DNA of 64,000 nt from Anaerobacillus alkalidiazotrophicus (GTDB lineage: Bacteria > Bacillota > Bacilli > Bacillales_H > Anaerobacillaceae). Positions 21,121 through 29,532 of this stretch are shown here, one piece after another; position 1 is the stretch's first letter, and each line of letters begins with the position of its first letter. A program made the translations under genes and the position numbers. The notes under the pieces were generated by a model that saw only the letters and a program-made list of their open reading frames with translations, searched no databases and had not been told where the DNA came from. Location: assembly GCF_001866055.1 (NCBI RefSeq), contig NZ_MLQS01000001.1:1108501-1172500 (forward strand). The letters are read 5' to 3'.

Positions 21121-22464
21121 ATGCCTACAGTTGCCTTTCATACACTAGGTTGTAAAGTAAACCATTATGAAACAGAAGCGATTTGGCAGTTATTCCAACA
21201 AAACGGCTATGAGAAAAAAGAATTTGAAACAATAGCCGATGTTTATGTTATAAATACATGCACAGTTACGAACACAGGGGATAAAAAAAGTAGACAAGTA
21301 ATCAGACGTGCGATACGACGTAATCCAGACGCGGTTATTTGTGTTACAGGTTGTTATGCTCAAACATCTCCTGCAGAGATTTTAGATATTCCAGGTGTTG
21401 ATATTGTAGTAGGTACACAAGACCGTACGAAATTACTTGATTACATTGACCAATATAATAAAGAACGAAAACCGATTAATGCCGTTGGAAACATTATGAA
21501 AACACGTATATATGAAGAATTAGATGTACCCAATTTTACAGATCGTACAAGAGCGTCATTGAAAATTCAAGAAGGTTGCAACAATTTCTGTACTTTTTGC
21601 ATTATTCCTTGGGCAAGGGGATTAATGCGTTCTAGAGATCCTAAAGATGTAATTAAACAAGCAAATCAACTTGTTCAGGCTGGTTACAAAGAAATTGTTT
21701 TAACCGGGATCCACACGGGTGGTTACGGAGAGGACATGAAGGGGTATAGCTTGGCTCAGCTATTAAAAGAGTTAGAAAATGTGAATGGGTTAAAAAGGAT
21801 TAGAATTTCATCTATTGAAGCTAGCCAGATTACCGATGAAATTATTCGGGTTATCAATGATTCTAACAAGATTGTTCGTCACCTTCATATCCCTCTTCAA
21901 TCAGGCTCAGATACTGTATTAAAACGAATGAGACGTAAGTATACAATGGAATTCTTTAGTGAACGTCTAGACCGATTAAAAGAAGCATTACCAGGGCTTG
22001 CAGTAACTAGTGATGTTATTGTTGGATTCCCTGGTGAAACTGATGAAGAATTCCAGGAAACATATGATTTTATTGCTAAGCATAAGTTTTCGGAATTACA
22101 TGTATTTCCGTACTCTAAGCGAACAGGTACACCTGCAGCACGTATGGAGGATCAAGTAGATGAAGAAGTAAAGAATGAGCGTGTTCATAAGCTTATCGAG
22201 TTATCAAACCAGTTAGCAAAAGAATATGCCTCGGATTTTGAAGGGGAAGTTTTAGAAGTTATACCAGAAGATCGTGATGATCAAGAAGAAGGACATTATA
22301 TTGGATATACAGATAATTATTTAAAAGTGAAATTTCCTGCAAATGAGGATATGATTGGGAAGTTAGTTAAAGTAAAAATAAATCAATCAGGTTACCCAGT
22401 AAATATAGGAAGTTTTGTACGTGTTGTTGAAGATGAAGTGCATGAAAAAGTCTTAAATAGTTAA
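21121..22464 (+). CDS. mtaB: tRNA t6A37 methylthiotransferase MtaB
   Basis: Radical SAM methylthiotransferase that converts t6A to ms2t6A at position 37 of tRNAs reading ANN codons. The 447-residue protein has the N-terminal UPF0004 domain with three cluster cysteines (TLGCKVNHYE, NTCTVTN, VTGCYAQ), the radical SAM motif CNNFCTFCIIPWARG and a C-terminal TRAM-like region. The ATG at 21121 lies 5 nt after GAGGTGA, which overlaps the rsmE stop. A strong terminator follows. Confidence 0.96.
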   Translation: MPTVAFHTLGCKVNHYETEAIWQLFQQNGYEKKEFETIADVYVINTCTVTNTGDKKSRQVIRRAIRRNPDAVICVTGCYAQTSPAEILDIPGVDIVVGTQDRTKLLDYIDQYNKERKPINAVGNIMKTRIYEELDVPNFTDRTRASLKIQEGCNNFCTFCIIPWARGLMRSRDPKDVIKQANQLVQAGYKEIVLTGIHTGGYGEDMKGYSLAQLLKELENVNGLKRIRISSIEASQITDEIIRVINDSNKIVRHLHIPLQSGSDTVLKRMRRKYTMEFFSERLDRLKEALPGLAVTSDVIVGFPGETDEEFQETYDFIAKHKFSELHVFPYSKRTGTPAARMEDQVDEEVKNERVHKLIELSNQLAKEYASDFEGEVLEVIPEDRDDQEEGHYIGYTDNYLKVKFPANEDMIGKLVKVKINQSGYPVNIGSFVRVVEDEVHEKVLNS

Positions 22465-22468
22465 TTAT

Positions 22469-22503
22469 AACACCTAACAAGTGACTCTTGTTAGGTGTTT
22501 TTA
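22469..22503 (+). terminator. Intrinsic terminator after mtaB
   Basis: A 12-bp stem AACACCTAACAA / TTGTTAGGTGTT with a 7-nt loop is followed by TTTT, a few bases after the stop codon. Confidence 0.92.
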
Positions 22504-22556
22504 GCATAAAATTAATAAGTTTGTATGCAAGTTCAAGGTTCATTACAGAACCAAAA

Positions 22557-22771
22557 TTTATCCCACTCTTAAGGGGCAGTAAGACCTCCACCTCAAAACT
22601 TAAGAAAATCGAGAAGTTTAGGTGGGGTTAACTGCCCCTTAAGGTCCGATATAGAATAACTTCATCGGCGAAACTGATGATTAGTTATTCTTATGCCTGT
22701 GGTATAAGAATAACTAACAATCAGTGGGGGATGAAGGAACCCCCCCACTGATTGAAGTTCAGCTTTTATGG
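22557..22771 (+). repeat. Family 2 two-hairpin element, copy 1 (longest)
   Basis: Occupies most of the 405-bp mtaB-deoC gap. The first hairpin has arms AAGGGGCAGTAAGA.CTCCACCT and AGGTGGGG...AACTGCCCCTT; the second has AACAATCAGTGGGG and CCCCACTGATTGAAGTTC. Between them this copy carries an extra inverted repeat, GAATAAC...GTTATTC, and a further GAATAACTAAC, not seen in the other copies. Related copies: 23586-23656, 24751-24912 and 52517-52604. There are no terminal inverted repeats and no open frame. Confidence 0.82.
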
Positions 22772-22869
22772 CTTTATTAATGATTAAGATAGTAATTTCA
22801 GTCATTCAATGGTAATCTATTTAAGATGTCCGTACATCTAAGAAGACTAAGAGTGAAAGGGGTTTTTTT

Positions 22870-23541
22870 ATGAGTAAGCAATTAGCAAAAATGATTGATC
22901 ATACTTTGTTAAAGGCAAATGCTAGTAAAGAAGAGATAATTACACTAGCAAACGAAGCAAAAGATTATAAGTTTGCATCGGTTTGTGTTAACCCGACTTG
23001 GGTCCAAACGGCTGCCAAAATATTAGAAGGTACAGAGGTTAAGGTCTGTACAGTTATCGGCTTTCCGTTAGGTGCTAATACACCTGAAACTAAAGCTTTC
23101 GAAACGAAAAATGCAATTGAAAACGGGGCGACTGAAGTTGATATGGTAATTAACATAGGTGCGCTTAAAGATAAAAATGATGAATTAGTTGAAAATGATA
23201 TTCAGGCAGTAGTTCAAGCAGCAAAAGGGCAAGCTCTGACGAAAGTAATTATCGAAACATCCTTACTTACTGAGGAAGAAAAAGAACGTGCATGTGAAAT
23301 GGCTGTTCGTGCTGGAGCTGATTTTGTAAAAACATCAACTGGTTTTTCAACAGGTGGTGCAACAGTTGCTGATATCACATTAATGAGGAAAATTGTAGGT
23401 CCGGATATTGGTGTTAAGGCATCTGGGGGTGTTAGAGATCGTGAAACGGCTTTAGCGATGGTTGAAGCTGGTGCAACAAGAATTGGAGCAAGTGCTGGAA
23501 TTTCAATTGTTAAAGGTGAAAAGTCCAATTCTACATATTAA
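22870..23541 (+). CDS. deoC: Deoxyribose-phosphate aldolase
   Basis: Class I aldolase that splits 2-deoxyribose 5-phosphate into glyceraldehyde 3-phosphate and acetaldehyde in deoxynucleoside catabolism. The 223-residue TIM-barrel protein has the Schiff-base lysine in [14 protein letters not shown] (K154), the catalytic aspartate region [12 protein letters not shown] (D91) and VKASGGVRD. The ATG follows GAAAGG. It stands alone, without pdp, drm or nupC neighbours, flanked by terminators and family 2 repeats. Confidence 0.96.
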   Translation: MSKQLAKMIDHTLLKANASKEEIITLANEAKDYKFASVCVNPTWVQTAAKILEGTEVKVCTVIGFPLGANTPETKAFETKNAIENGATEVDMVINIGALKDKNDELVENDIQAVVQAAKGQALTKVIIETSLLTEEEKERACEMAVRAGADFVKTSTGFSTGGATVADITLMRKIVGPDIGVKASGGVRDRETALAMVEAGATRIGASAGISIVKGEKSNSTY

Positions 23542-23568
23542 AAAAGTGAGCCAAAGCTCACTTTTTTG
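23541..23568 (+). terminator. Intrinsic terminator after deoC
   Basis: Symmetric hairpin AAAAAAGTGAGC / GCTCACTTTTTT with a 4-nt loop, starting at the stop codon. A family 1 left-end remnant follows it directly. Confidence 0.92.
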
Positions 23569-23570
23569 AT

Positions 23571-23656
23571 ATAATCAGAATTTATATGCCTGTGGTAAGT
23601 TGAACTAACAATCAGTGGGGGATGAAGGAAAACACCCCTAATTGAAGTTCAGCTTT
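23571..23656 (+). repeat. Family 1 left-end scrap fused to family 2 copy 2
   Basis: ATAATCAGAATTTATA (23572-23587) matches the left end of family 1 elements. It runs straight into ATGCCTGTGGTA and the second hairpin of family 2 (AACAATCAGTGGGGG ... AATTGAAGTTCAGC, right arm decayed to ACACCCCTAATTG). The first family 2 hairpin is missing, so this is a composite of two truncated repeats. Confidence 0.7.
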
Positions 23657-23668
23657 ATAAGTGTCCTA

Positions 23669-24601
23669 CTATTTTTGTTCATTTCCGTGTAAAGCAATAA
23701 CAAATTTATAAAAAAGCGGTACGAAGGGTAGGACGGCTACCGATGATATAATATTAAAAATCGTTCCGGCATGTGCTAATTGCAAATTAGGTAGCGCTGT
23801 TAAGCTAATAGAAATAGAGCTTAACCAACCGATAAAAGGTAAAAATAGTAAAACACCAATAATGTTTAACCAAATATGCGCAAATGCTACGAGTTTTGCC
23901 GAGTTTTTTGATCCGACACTTGCTAAAATAGCTGTAAAGCAAGTCCCGATATTAGCCCCTAACACAATCCCGATGCCTGCTGGAAGGGCTAATATTTGGT
24001 CGCTCATAAAGCCCATTGCAATAGCGGTTGTGGCGGTGCTCGATTGAATTAGAGCTGATAGTACTGCTCCAACTCCTACAGCGATAAAGCTATTTTCATT
24101 TGTGAGCTGTAAGAAATTATGAGCTGTAGGGATTGAAGCTATTGGATATGCTAATGTCTCTAAACCTTGCATTGCAACAAAGATACAACCTAGACCGAAA
24201 GAAACGCAACCGATACAATAAGCTACATGTTTTTTCATATTCATTAATATAACCCCAATAATTAACATAGGAATAATTCCTGATGTTAAATTAAATGCAA
24301 TAATTTCTGTTGTGAAACTTGTCCCGATATTTGTACCTAGGATTATACCGATAGATTGTTTAAAGGTTAAATAACTAGCTGCTACTAAACCAACAGTTAT
24401 AACCATTACTGCAGAACTACTTTGTACGATCGCAGTTACTATAGTTCCTACTAATAGTCCCTTAAATGGTGTGCTAGTCATTTTTATTAAAGCTAATTTT
24501 AAACGATCCTGTGATAAATTTACTAATCCGGCTCTCATAACAGTCATACCAAAGAGAAATATTGTAATATAAACAGCAAATAGCGAAAATAACTGTTGCA
24601 T
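23669..24601 (-). CDS. Na/Pi-cotransporter family membrane protein
   Basis: PNaS-family membrane protein (YqeW-like in Bacillus). The 310-residue protein has about eight hydrophobic segments and the family's two inverted-repeat signatures: IVQSSSAVMVI with GTNIGTSFTT in the first half and LIQSSTATTAIA with GANIGTCFTA in the second. The QSSS/QSST motifs form the substrate and sodium site. It lacks the C-terminal PhoU domain found in longer homologues. It is likely to transport phosphate with sodium, but the substrate is not proven. The ATG follows AGGTGAG on the minus strand. It is convergent with deoC. Confidence 0.9.
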   Translation of the reverse strand: MQQLFSLFAVYITIFLFGMTVMRAGLVNLSQDRLKLALIKMTSTPFKGLLVGTIVTAIVQSSSAVMVITVGLVAASYLTFKQSIGIILGTNIGTSFTTEIIAFNLTSGIIPMLIIGVILMNMKKHVAYCIGCVSFGLGCIFVAMQGLETLAYPIASIPTAHNFLQLTNENSFIAVGVGAVLSALIQSSTATTAIAMGFMSDQILALPAGIGIVLGANIGTCFTAILASVGSKNSAKLVAFAHIWLNIIGVLLFLPFIGWLSSISISLTALPNLQLAHAGTIFNIISSVAVLPFVPLFYKFVIALHGNEQK

Positions 24602-24676
24602 GATATTGTCTCACCTCTTTACCATTTGTATGGACATGTGAGTACAAGCATGACAAAAATAATTTATAATATATAA

Positions 24677-24942
24677 TGAATTTCATGATTTAATATTTTC
24701 TTCACTAAATTACTATATCTAATAACGTTAAACCTCTCGAAAATAGATTAAATTTATCCCACTCTTAAGGGGCAAGTAAGACCCCCACCTCAAAACGTAA
24801 GAAAATCGAGAAGTTTAGGTGGGGGATAAACTGCCCCTAAAGGTCCGATAAGTTGAACTAACAACCAGTGGGGGATGAAGGAAAACCCCCACTGATTGAA
24901 GTTCAGCTTTATTGTTTTTTTTTGGTAATTGTGAAATTCACC
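24677..24942 (+). repeat. Family 3 element split by a nested family 2 element
   Basis: TGAATTTCAT (24677-24686) and GTGAAATTCA (24931-24940) are the ends of a family 3 element. The left arm CTATATCTAATAACGTTAAACC resembles copy D at 45142. At about 24750 the family 3 sequence is broken by a family 2 element and resumes near 24913 with TTTGGTAATTGTGAAATTCAC, which matches the right end of copy D. Confidence 0.7.
24751..24912 (+). repeat. Family 2 two-hairpin element, copy 3
   Basis: Complete two-hairpin copy: first stem GGGGCA.GTAAGACCCCCACCT / AGGTGGGGG...CTGCCCC, then AGGTCCGATAAGTTGAACT and the second stem CCAGTGGGGG / CCCCCACTG with outer TGAAC/GTTCA. It is the compact version of copy 1 and is nested inside a family 3 element. 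Confidence 0.82.
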
Positions 24943-24962
24943 AATTAGTATTAATAAAAAAG

Positions 24963-24991
24963 TTGACCTGAAAAAATGGTTATATTATAAT
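24963..24991 (+). promoter_or_regulatory. Sigma-A-type promoter for rpsU-yqeY
   Basis: TTGACC at 24963-24968 and TATAAT at 24986-24991 with a 17-bp spacer. The start site would be near 24998, leaving a leader of about 160 nt before rpsU. Confidence 0.85.
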
Positions 24992-24997
24992 CTTAAA

Positions 24998-25159
24998 AGA
25001 CATGTTTTTTATTCAACCATCGTTGAGACGGTTATCTATGAAAGTTTGTAGTTAAATGGTGGGCTTTAATTGTGATTTTTTGCTAGCCATTAGCAAAAAA
25101 TGAGACCTACCAAGTGTAAACATGTTTCATTGGTTGTTTCGGAGGGAGGGAAATATAAG
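24998..25159 (+). promoter_or_regulatory. Structured 5' leader of rpsU
   Basis: The roughly 160-nt untranslated leader contains the hairpin TTTTTTGCTA / TAGCAAAAAA (25076-25100, 5-nt loop) and a weaker one around 25016-25034 (AACC/GGTT). The first has its T residues on the 5' arm, so it is not a terminator in either direction. Autogenous or other translational control of S21 is possible; no known leader family was recognised. Confidence 0.4.
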
Positions 25160-25336
25160 ATGGCAGAGACTCGTGTTCGCAAAAATGAATCGATTGACGC
25201 TGCTCTTCGTCGCTTCAAAAAGTCAATATCTAGAGAAGGTACTTTGGCAGAAGTGAAAAAGCGTAAGCACTATGAAAAGCCTAGTGTAAAACGTAAGAAA
25301 AAGTCAGAGGCAGCAAGAAAGCGTAAGTTCTTTTAA
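25160..25336 (+). CDS. rpsU: 30S ribosomal protein S21
   Basis: Small basic protein of the 30S subunit near the anti-Shine-Dalgarno end of 16S rRNA. The 58-residue product [20 protein letters not shown]...[15 protein letters not shown] is a complete S21. The frame is open upstream to 25100, but the ATG at 25160 after GGAGGGAGGG matches the family. It is followed 17 bp later by yqeY, as in other Bacilli. Confidence 0.97.
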   Translation: MAETRVRKNESIDAALRRFKKSISREGTLAEVKKRKHYEKPSVKRKKKSEAARKRKFF

Positions 25337-25353
25337 GAGAGGGTGTTTTAGAT

Positions 25354-25797
25354 ATGAATCTTCTTGATCGTTTAACTGTTGATATGAAGGAAGCGATGAA
25401 GAATAAGGAAAAGCAAAAGCTCTCTGTTATTCGAATGGTTAAATCTGCTTTACAGAATGAAGCGATTAAACTAGGTAAAGAACTTACAGAAGACGAAGCT
25501 CTAACTGTTCTGAATCGTGAACTTAAACAACGTAAAGATTCCCTCCATGAGTTTGAAAAGGCTAGTCGTGAAGACTTAGCCGAAAAAGTACGTGAAGAAA
25601 TCGTTTTTTTAACAGTATACATGCCTAAACAATTATCTGAAGAAGAGGTTGCAGAAATAGTGAAAGAAACTATCAAAGAAGTAGGAGCAGCATCAAAGTC
25701 AGATATGGGTAAGGTCATGGGTGCAATTATGCCTAAAGTAAAAGGTAAAACCGATGGCTCAGTCGTTAATCGACTCGTACAACAGTTTCTTTCATAA
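25354..25797 (+). CDS. yqeY: YqeY/GatB-tail domain protein
   Basis: The 147-residue protein belongs to the YqeY family, which resembles the C-terminal tRNA-interacting domain of GatB amidotransferase subunits. Typical blocks are [31 protein letters not shown] at the start, [11 protein letters not shown] and the closing [25 protein letters not shown]. The exact role is unknown, though linkage to rpsU suggests translation. The ATG follows AGAGAGGG. A terminator follows the stop. Confidence 0.95.
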   Translation: MNLLDRLTVDMKEAMKNKEKQKLSVIRMVKSALQNEAIKLGKELTEDEALTVLNRELKQRKDSLHEFEKASREDLAEKVREEIVFLTVYMPKQLSEEEVAEIVKETIKEVGAASKSDMGKVMGAIMPKVKGKTDGSVVNRLVQQFLS

Positions 25798-25805
25798 ATA
25801 AAACA

Positions 25806-25833
25806 ACGCCTTGTCTTGTGCAAGGCGTTTTTT
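25806..25833 (+). terminator. Intrinsic terminator after yqeY
   Basis: An 8-bp stem ACGCCTTG / CAAGGCGT is followed by TTTTTT, 9 bp after the stop codon. Confidence 0.92.
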
Positions 25834-25937
25834 ACTCTTTAGGTAAAGGTTCTTGGCTCTATACTAAATGTTGTGGTGCTGCCTATGAAATTCAATGAAG
25901 ACCATCACTGATTGTTAATTCAGCTATATTGGCTACT

Positions 25938-26042
25938 TATGAACTCCATAATACACATATTACGCGGCTTAGATACTAGTTCCGTTAAATGGTTCGTAAC
26001 TAAATAAGAATTGGCTCGTTTTGGTTTTTATGAAATTCACTC
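25938..26042 (+). repeat. Family 3 element copy B next to repeat debris
   Basis: In the 351-bp yqeY-nfeD gap. A decayed left end ATGAACTCCATA (25939-25950) and an intact right end TATGAAATTCACTCAGG (from 26029) flank a body resembling copy D (GGTTCGTAACTA, GGCTCGTTTT). Just to the left lie a second family 3 end (TATGAAATTCAA, 25884-25895) and a decayed family 2 tail (CACTGATTGTTAATTCAGC, about 25904-25923). Confidence 0.65.
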
Positions 26043-26082
26043 AGGTAAATAAAAAATTATGTAAAATATTTTTTAAAAAGTA

Positions 26083-26108
26083 TGTAACTTTTCCATACTA
26101 TATACGTA
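26083..26108 (+). promoter_or_regulatory. Sigma-W-type promoter for nfeD-floA-yqfB
   Basis: TGTAAC at 26083-26088, then 16 bp, then CGTA at 26105-26108, against the sigma-W consensus TGAAAC-N16-CGTA. The homologous yqeZ-yqfA-yqfB operon of B. subtilis is a known sigma-W target, so site and context agree. One base of the -35 differs from consensus. Confidence 0.8.
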
Positions 26109-26148
26109 TAAGTAATTGAGTATTCTAAAAGAAAAAGAAAGGGGGATT

Positions 26149-27480
26149 ATGATGAATAGATTTGCTCTCATGAGAAAACTGATATTTTTGTCCTTCATTG
26201 TTTTAGCTGGTATCATCTGGATGTTCAAGCTACCTGTACATAGTCAATCGAATAATCAAGTTGTTTATTTTGTACCCATAGAGCAAGCTGTAGAACGTGG
26301 TTTAGAAGCGTTTTTAAAAAGGGCTCTAGAAACAGCAGAATATGAAGGTGCTGACCATATCGTCTTAGAAATTGATACTCCAGGTGGACTTGTGGATGCG
26401 GCTACCAATATTGCAAACCTAATTAAAACCACAGAAACCCCAATTACGGCCTATGTTAAAGTGCAAGCTTTGTCTGCGGGGGCGTATATTGCTTTAAATG
26501 CAGACCAAATTGTAATGGCACCAGGTACTACAATTGGTTCGGCTGCTGTTATTGATAGTGCTGGTAATGCTGCAGAAGAGAAGGCAAATTCGATGTGGCT
26601 AGCAACAATCGAGGGTGCTGCAAGAGATCGTGATCCAATATATGCTAGGGCAATGGCGGATAAAAATGTAGATTTACCTGAGTATCGTGCTGGAGTTGGT
26701 TATCTCTTAACATTATATGCCGATGAAGCTCTTGAAGTTGGGTATGCTGAAGCAATAGCCAAAGATCGGACTGAGCTTCTTGAATTTATTGGGATGGCAA
26801 ATGCTGAAGTTAGGGAAATTGAAGTAAGCTTTGCTGAGAAAGTTGCAAGGTTTGTTACACATCCAGTCATTATTCCAATTTTACTATCAATTGGTAGTCT
26901 AGGCTTAGTATTGGAGCTATATTCACCAGGGTTTGGGATACCAGGAATTATGGGCTTATCTGCATTACTTTTATTTTTCTTTGGGCATTTAGTTGCTGGC
27001 TTTGCTGGTTATGAGACATTAATTGTATTTGGTGCAGGAATACTCTTGATAATTATTGAAATATTTTTTCCGGGATTTGGACTTTTTGGTGTCTTAGGAA
27101 TCGTAGCTATTATAGGAAGTATGGTACTTGCGTCTTATTCGACCGTTAATATTTTATTATCGATCTTAGTTGCAACTGTAGTATCTGTAGTAGCTTCAAT
27201 CTTAATGTTCAAATTTTTTGGATATCGAGGCCCACTAAAAAGGTTAATTTTAACGGACTCTACTAAGTCTGAATTAGGTTATGTTTCAAGTGTTACTCGC
27301 AAGGAGCTTGTTGGGAAAATTGGTATAGTCACAACTAGGTTAAGACCATCAGGAACTGCTATATTTGAAGAGGAACGACTTGACGTTGTGTCTGAAGGTG
27401 GGTATATTGAACAAGGGAAGAAAGTAAAGGTAATATCTTCAACAGGTTCTAGAATAGTTGTCCGGGAAATAAAAGAATAA
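26149..27480 (+). CDS. nfeD: NfeD membrane-bound ClpP-class serine protease
   Basis: YqeZ-like NfeD protein (about 443 residues). It has an N-terminal signal/anchor (about 8-26), then a ClpP-like protease domain with [16 protein letters not shown] and a nucleophile serine in [12 protein letters not shown] (about S109), then four or five membrane segments (roughly 235-365) and a C-terminal OB-fold NfeD domain ([33 protein letters not shown]). Partner of the flotillin FloA encoded next, acting in membrane microdomains and envelope stress. The first of two adjacent ATGs (26149/26152) after AAAGGGGG is used; a TTG at 26116 lacks a binding site. Confidence 0.92.
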   Translation: MMNRFALMRKLIFLSFIVLAGIIWMFKLPVHSQSNNQVVYFVPIEQAVERGLEAFLKRALETAEYEGADHIVLEIDTPGGLVDAATNIANLIKTTETPITAYVKVQALSAGAYIALNADQIVMAPGTTIGSAAVIDSAGNAAEEKANSMWLATIEGAARDRDPIYARAMADKNVDLPEYRAGVGYLLTLYADEALEVGYAEAIAKDRTELLEFIGMANAEVREIEVSFAEKVARFVTHPVIIPILLSIGSLGLVLELYSPGFGIPGIMGLSALLLFFFGHLVAGFAGYETLIVFGAGILLIIIEIFFPGFGLFGVLGIVAIIGSMVLASYSTVNILLSILVATVVSVVASILMFKFFGYRGPLKRLILTDSTKSELGYVSSVTRKELVGKIGIVTTRLRPSGTAIFEEERLDVVSEGGYIEQGKKVKVISSTGSRIVVREIKE

Positions 27481-27521
27481 GGCAACAACCACGATTTATT
27501 AAAAATAAGGAGGAAATGAAC

Positions 27522-28511
27522 ATGGAAGAAATCTTTTTACTTATTATTGTAGGCTTAGTCATTATTGCATTTGCAATCTTATTTACGTTTGTCCCAGTTA
27601 TGCTCTGGATTTCAGCACTAGCAGCGGGGGTACGTGTAGGTATTTTTCAACTAGTTGGAATGAGACTTCGTCGTGTTATTCCGGCACGTGTAGTTAATCC
27701 GTTAATTAAAGCCGTAAAAGCAGGACTGGAATTAAGTACAAACCAGCTAGAAGGTCATTATTTAGCAGGTGGTAACGTTGACCGTGTAGTAAATGCACTG
27801 ATCGCTGCTCAAAGAGCAAATATTGATTTAAGTTTTGAAAGAGCGGCAGCGATTGATCTTGCCGGACGTGATGTATTAGAGGCAGTTCAAATGAGTGTTA
27901 ATCCAAAAGTTATTGAAACTCCATTTATTGCTGGTGTTGCTATGGATGGGATTGAAGTAAAAGCAAAAGCCCGTATTACTGTTCGAGCTAATATTGACCG
28001 ATTAGTCGGAGGCGCGGGTGAAGATACTGTCATCGCTCGTGTAGGTGAAGGGATTGTATCAACAATTGGGTCGGCTGAAAATCACAAAAAAGTCCTAGAG
28101 AATCCAGACTTGATTTCACAAACAGTATTATCAAAAGGCTTAGATGCAGGTACAGCTTTTGAAATCTTATCGATAGATATTGCAGATATTGATATCGGGA
28201 AAAATATTGGTGCTGAGCTTCAAACTGACCAAGCTGAGGCTGATAAAAAGATTGCACAGGCTAAAGCAGAAGAGCGTCGTGCTATGGCGGTAGCAAAAGA
28301 ACAAGAGATGAAGGCTAAAGTAGAAGAAATGCGGGCGAAAGTTGTGGAAGCAGAAGCAGAGGTTCCTCTTGCCATGTCTGAAGCATTACGTTCAGGTAAC
28401 ATCGGTGTTATGGATTATATGAATATTCAAAATATTTTAGCTGATACAGATATGAGAGATTCCATTGGTAAGGCAACTGATGATGGTAAGAAAGATGGAA
28501 ATAAACAATAA
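27522..28511 (+). CDS. floA: Flotillin-like protein FloA
   Basis: Bacterial flotillin that scaffolds functional membrane microdomains. One N-terminal membrane segment (about 4-28), then a highly conserved body: [59 protein letters not shown]. The Ala/Glu-rich coiled coil ([25 protein letters not shown]) mediates oligomerisation. The 329 residues fit the family. The ATG at 27522 is preferred over 27516 because AAGGAGG lies 8 nt upstream. It is in an operon with nfeD and yqfB. Confidence 0.96.
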   Translation: MEEIFLLIIVGLVIIAFAILFTFVPVMLWISALAAGVRVGIFQLVGMRLRRVIPARVVNPLIKAVKAGLELSTNQLEGHYLAGGNVDRVVNALIAAQRANIDLSFERAAAIDLAGRDVLEAVQMSVNPKVIETPFIAGVAMDGIEVKAKARITVRANIDRLVGGAGEDTVIARVGEGIVSTIGSAENHKKVLENPDLISQTVLSKGLDAGTAFEILSIDIADIDIGKNIGAELQTDQAEADKKIAQAKAEERRAMAVAKEQEMKAKVEEMRAKVVEAEAEVPLAMSEALRSGNIGVMDYMNIQNILADTDMRDSIGKATDDGKKDGNKQ

Positions 28512-28553
28512 TAACTATCTAATGGAATACCATTAGAAAGGAGGCCATAAAAA

Positions 28554-29078
28554 ATGGAGGATCTCCTAAGATATATAACTGCAAACCCTTTTTTACTTTT
28601 TCTAATTATTGGTGCGATTTTAAGTTTCTTTCAAAAAGGTAAAGAGCAAGAAAATAAGAAGCAACCAAATAAAACTAATCGACCAGCTGGTACAGGCCGA
28701 CAAGAAGTCGATTGGAGAGAAATATTTCATCAGGAAATTGAACCAAACACAGCACCTCAAAAACAAAGAAAAGAAACTTACACCATCAATGACATGCCTA
28801 AACTTTCTTTAGATGAAGTCAATCAAAGTAATAAAATATTAGAGAAATATGAACAAACAAAGCGGAAGAAAGAAGCTGCTAAAAGATATGAACGTAAATT
28901 AAAAGACTCTCCTATTTATCAAGGCGACATTACAGCTCAAAGTCAGGTTAAATTAGACTTCTCAAATATTTCTAGAGAAGATGCAATTAAAGGAGTTGTT
29001 TGGTCAGAAATTTTAGGAAAGCCAAGGGCAAAAGGTTCATATCGTCCTACCCTTAATACAAGAAGAAAGAAAGGCTAA
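28554..29078 (+). CDS. YqfB-like membrane-anchored hypothetical protein
   Basis: A 174-residue protein of unknown function. A single hydrophobic segment near the N-terminus (about 10-26, NPFLLFLIIGAILSFF) is followed by a long, charged, probably disordered or helical cytoplasmic region rich in Lys, Glu and Gln (NKILEKYEQTKRKKEAAKRYERKL). Its C-terminus, DAIKGVVWSEILGKPRAKGSYR, looks conserved-like. It is third in the nfeD-floA unit, the position of yqfB in B. subtilis, so a link to microdomains or envelope stress is inferred from context only. The ATG follows AAAGGAGG. Confidence 0.75.
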   Translation: MEDLLRYITANPFLLFLIIGAILSFFQKGKEQENKKQPNKTNRPAGTGRQEVDWREIFHQEIEPNTAPQKQRKETYTINDMPKLSLDEVNQSNKILEKYEQTKRKKEAAKRYERKLKDSPIYQGDITAQSQVKLDFSNISREDAIKGVVWSEILGKPRAKGSYRPTLNTRRKKG

Positions 29079-29098
29079 GCTCATGCTTAGCCTTTTTG
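29072..29098 (+). terminator. Intrinsic terminator overlapping the yqfB-like stop
   Basis: A 9-bp stem AGGCTAAGC / GCTTAGCCT with a 4-nt loop and TTTT tail. The stop codon lies within the 5' arm. It ends the sigma-W unit. Confidence 0.9.
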
Positions 29099-29167
29099 TG
29101 TGTAAAGAAATGTTCAATTCTTCTTAATAACCATCCATTTATTTTTGGTATATTTATTAAAAAAGAG

Positions 29168-29197
29168 TGATACCTTTCCTACTTTTTACATAAAAAT
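29168..29197 (+). promoter_or_regulatory. Possible sigma-E promoter for yqfC-yqfD
   Basis: An ATA at 29170-29172 and CATAAAAAT at 29189-29197, 16 bp apart, resemble the mother-cell sigma-E pattern (ATA, 16-18 bp, CATACANT). yqfC and yqfD are sigma-E-dependent in B. subtilis. The match is partial. Confidence 0.5.
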
Positions 29198-29222
29198 GAT
29201 ATGAAAGGGGGGTCGTTACATT

Positions 29223-29519
29223 ATGAAGAAGATAAATAAGATGGTCAGAAAATGGATGACAGATAAAATGGAACTTCCTGCAGATGTTACGATGGATCTA
29301 CCGAGGATTACGATGATTGGACAACTGCATATTTATATCGAAAATCATCGTGGAGTTTTGAAATTCTCTAATCAAGAATTAAGGCTTTTATTAGAACAAG
29401 GACAACTACTAATAAAAGGAAATCATTTTGTGATTAAGACAATTTTACCTGAAGAGCTTTTACTCGAAGGAACAATCGATCAAGTTATTTACATAAATGA
29501 GGAGAAGAAAAAAAGATAG
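29223..29519 (+). CDS. yqfC: Sporulation protein YqfC
   Basis: A 98-residue YabP/YqfC-family protein expressed in the mother cell in Bacillus. Visible family features are LPADVTMDLPRITMIGQLHIYIENHRGV, LRLLLEQGQLLIKGNHFVI and the ending EELLLEGTIDQVIYI. It has no signal or membrane segment. The molecular role is unknown. The ATG follows GGGGGG and it lies 13 bp before yqfD, with which it pairs in spore formers. Confidence 0.93.
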   Translation: MKKINKMVRKWMTDKMELPADVTMDLPRITMIGQLHIYIENHRGVLKFSNQELRLLLEQGQLLIKGNHFVIKTILPEELLLEGTIDQVIYINEEKKKR

Positions 29520-29532
29520 TAAGGAGGATAAT

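Noticed and set aside
22557..24912. CRISPR array from the repeated palindromes near deoC
   Set aside because: Repeats are long, hairpin-forming, irregularly spaced and interspersed with genes; there are no regular spacers and no cas genes.
25076..25100. Hairpin TTTTTTGCTA/TAGCAAAAAA as a terminator
   Set aside because: The T run is on the 5' arm on both strands, so it cannot act as an intrinsic terminator; it is kept as a leader structure.
25281..25823. 180-codon minus-strand frame over rpsU-yqeY
   Set aside because: Antisense to two clearly conserved genes and Ser/Arg-rich as expected for a mirror frame.
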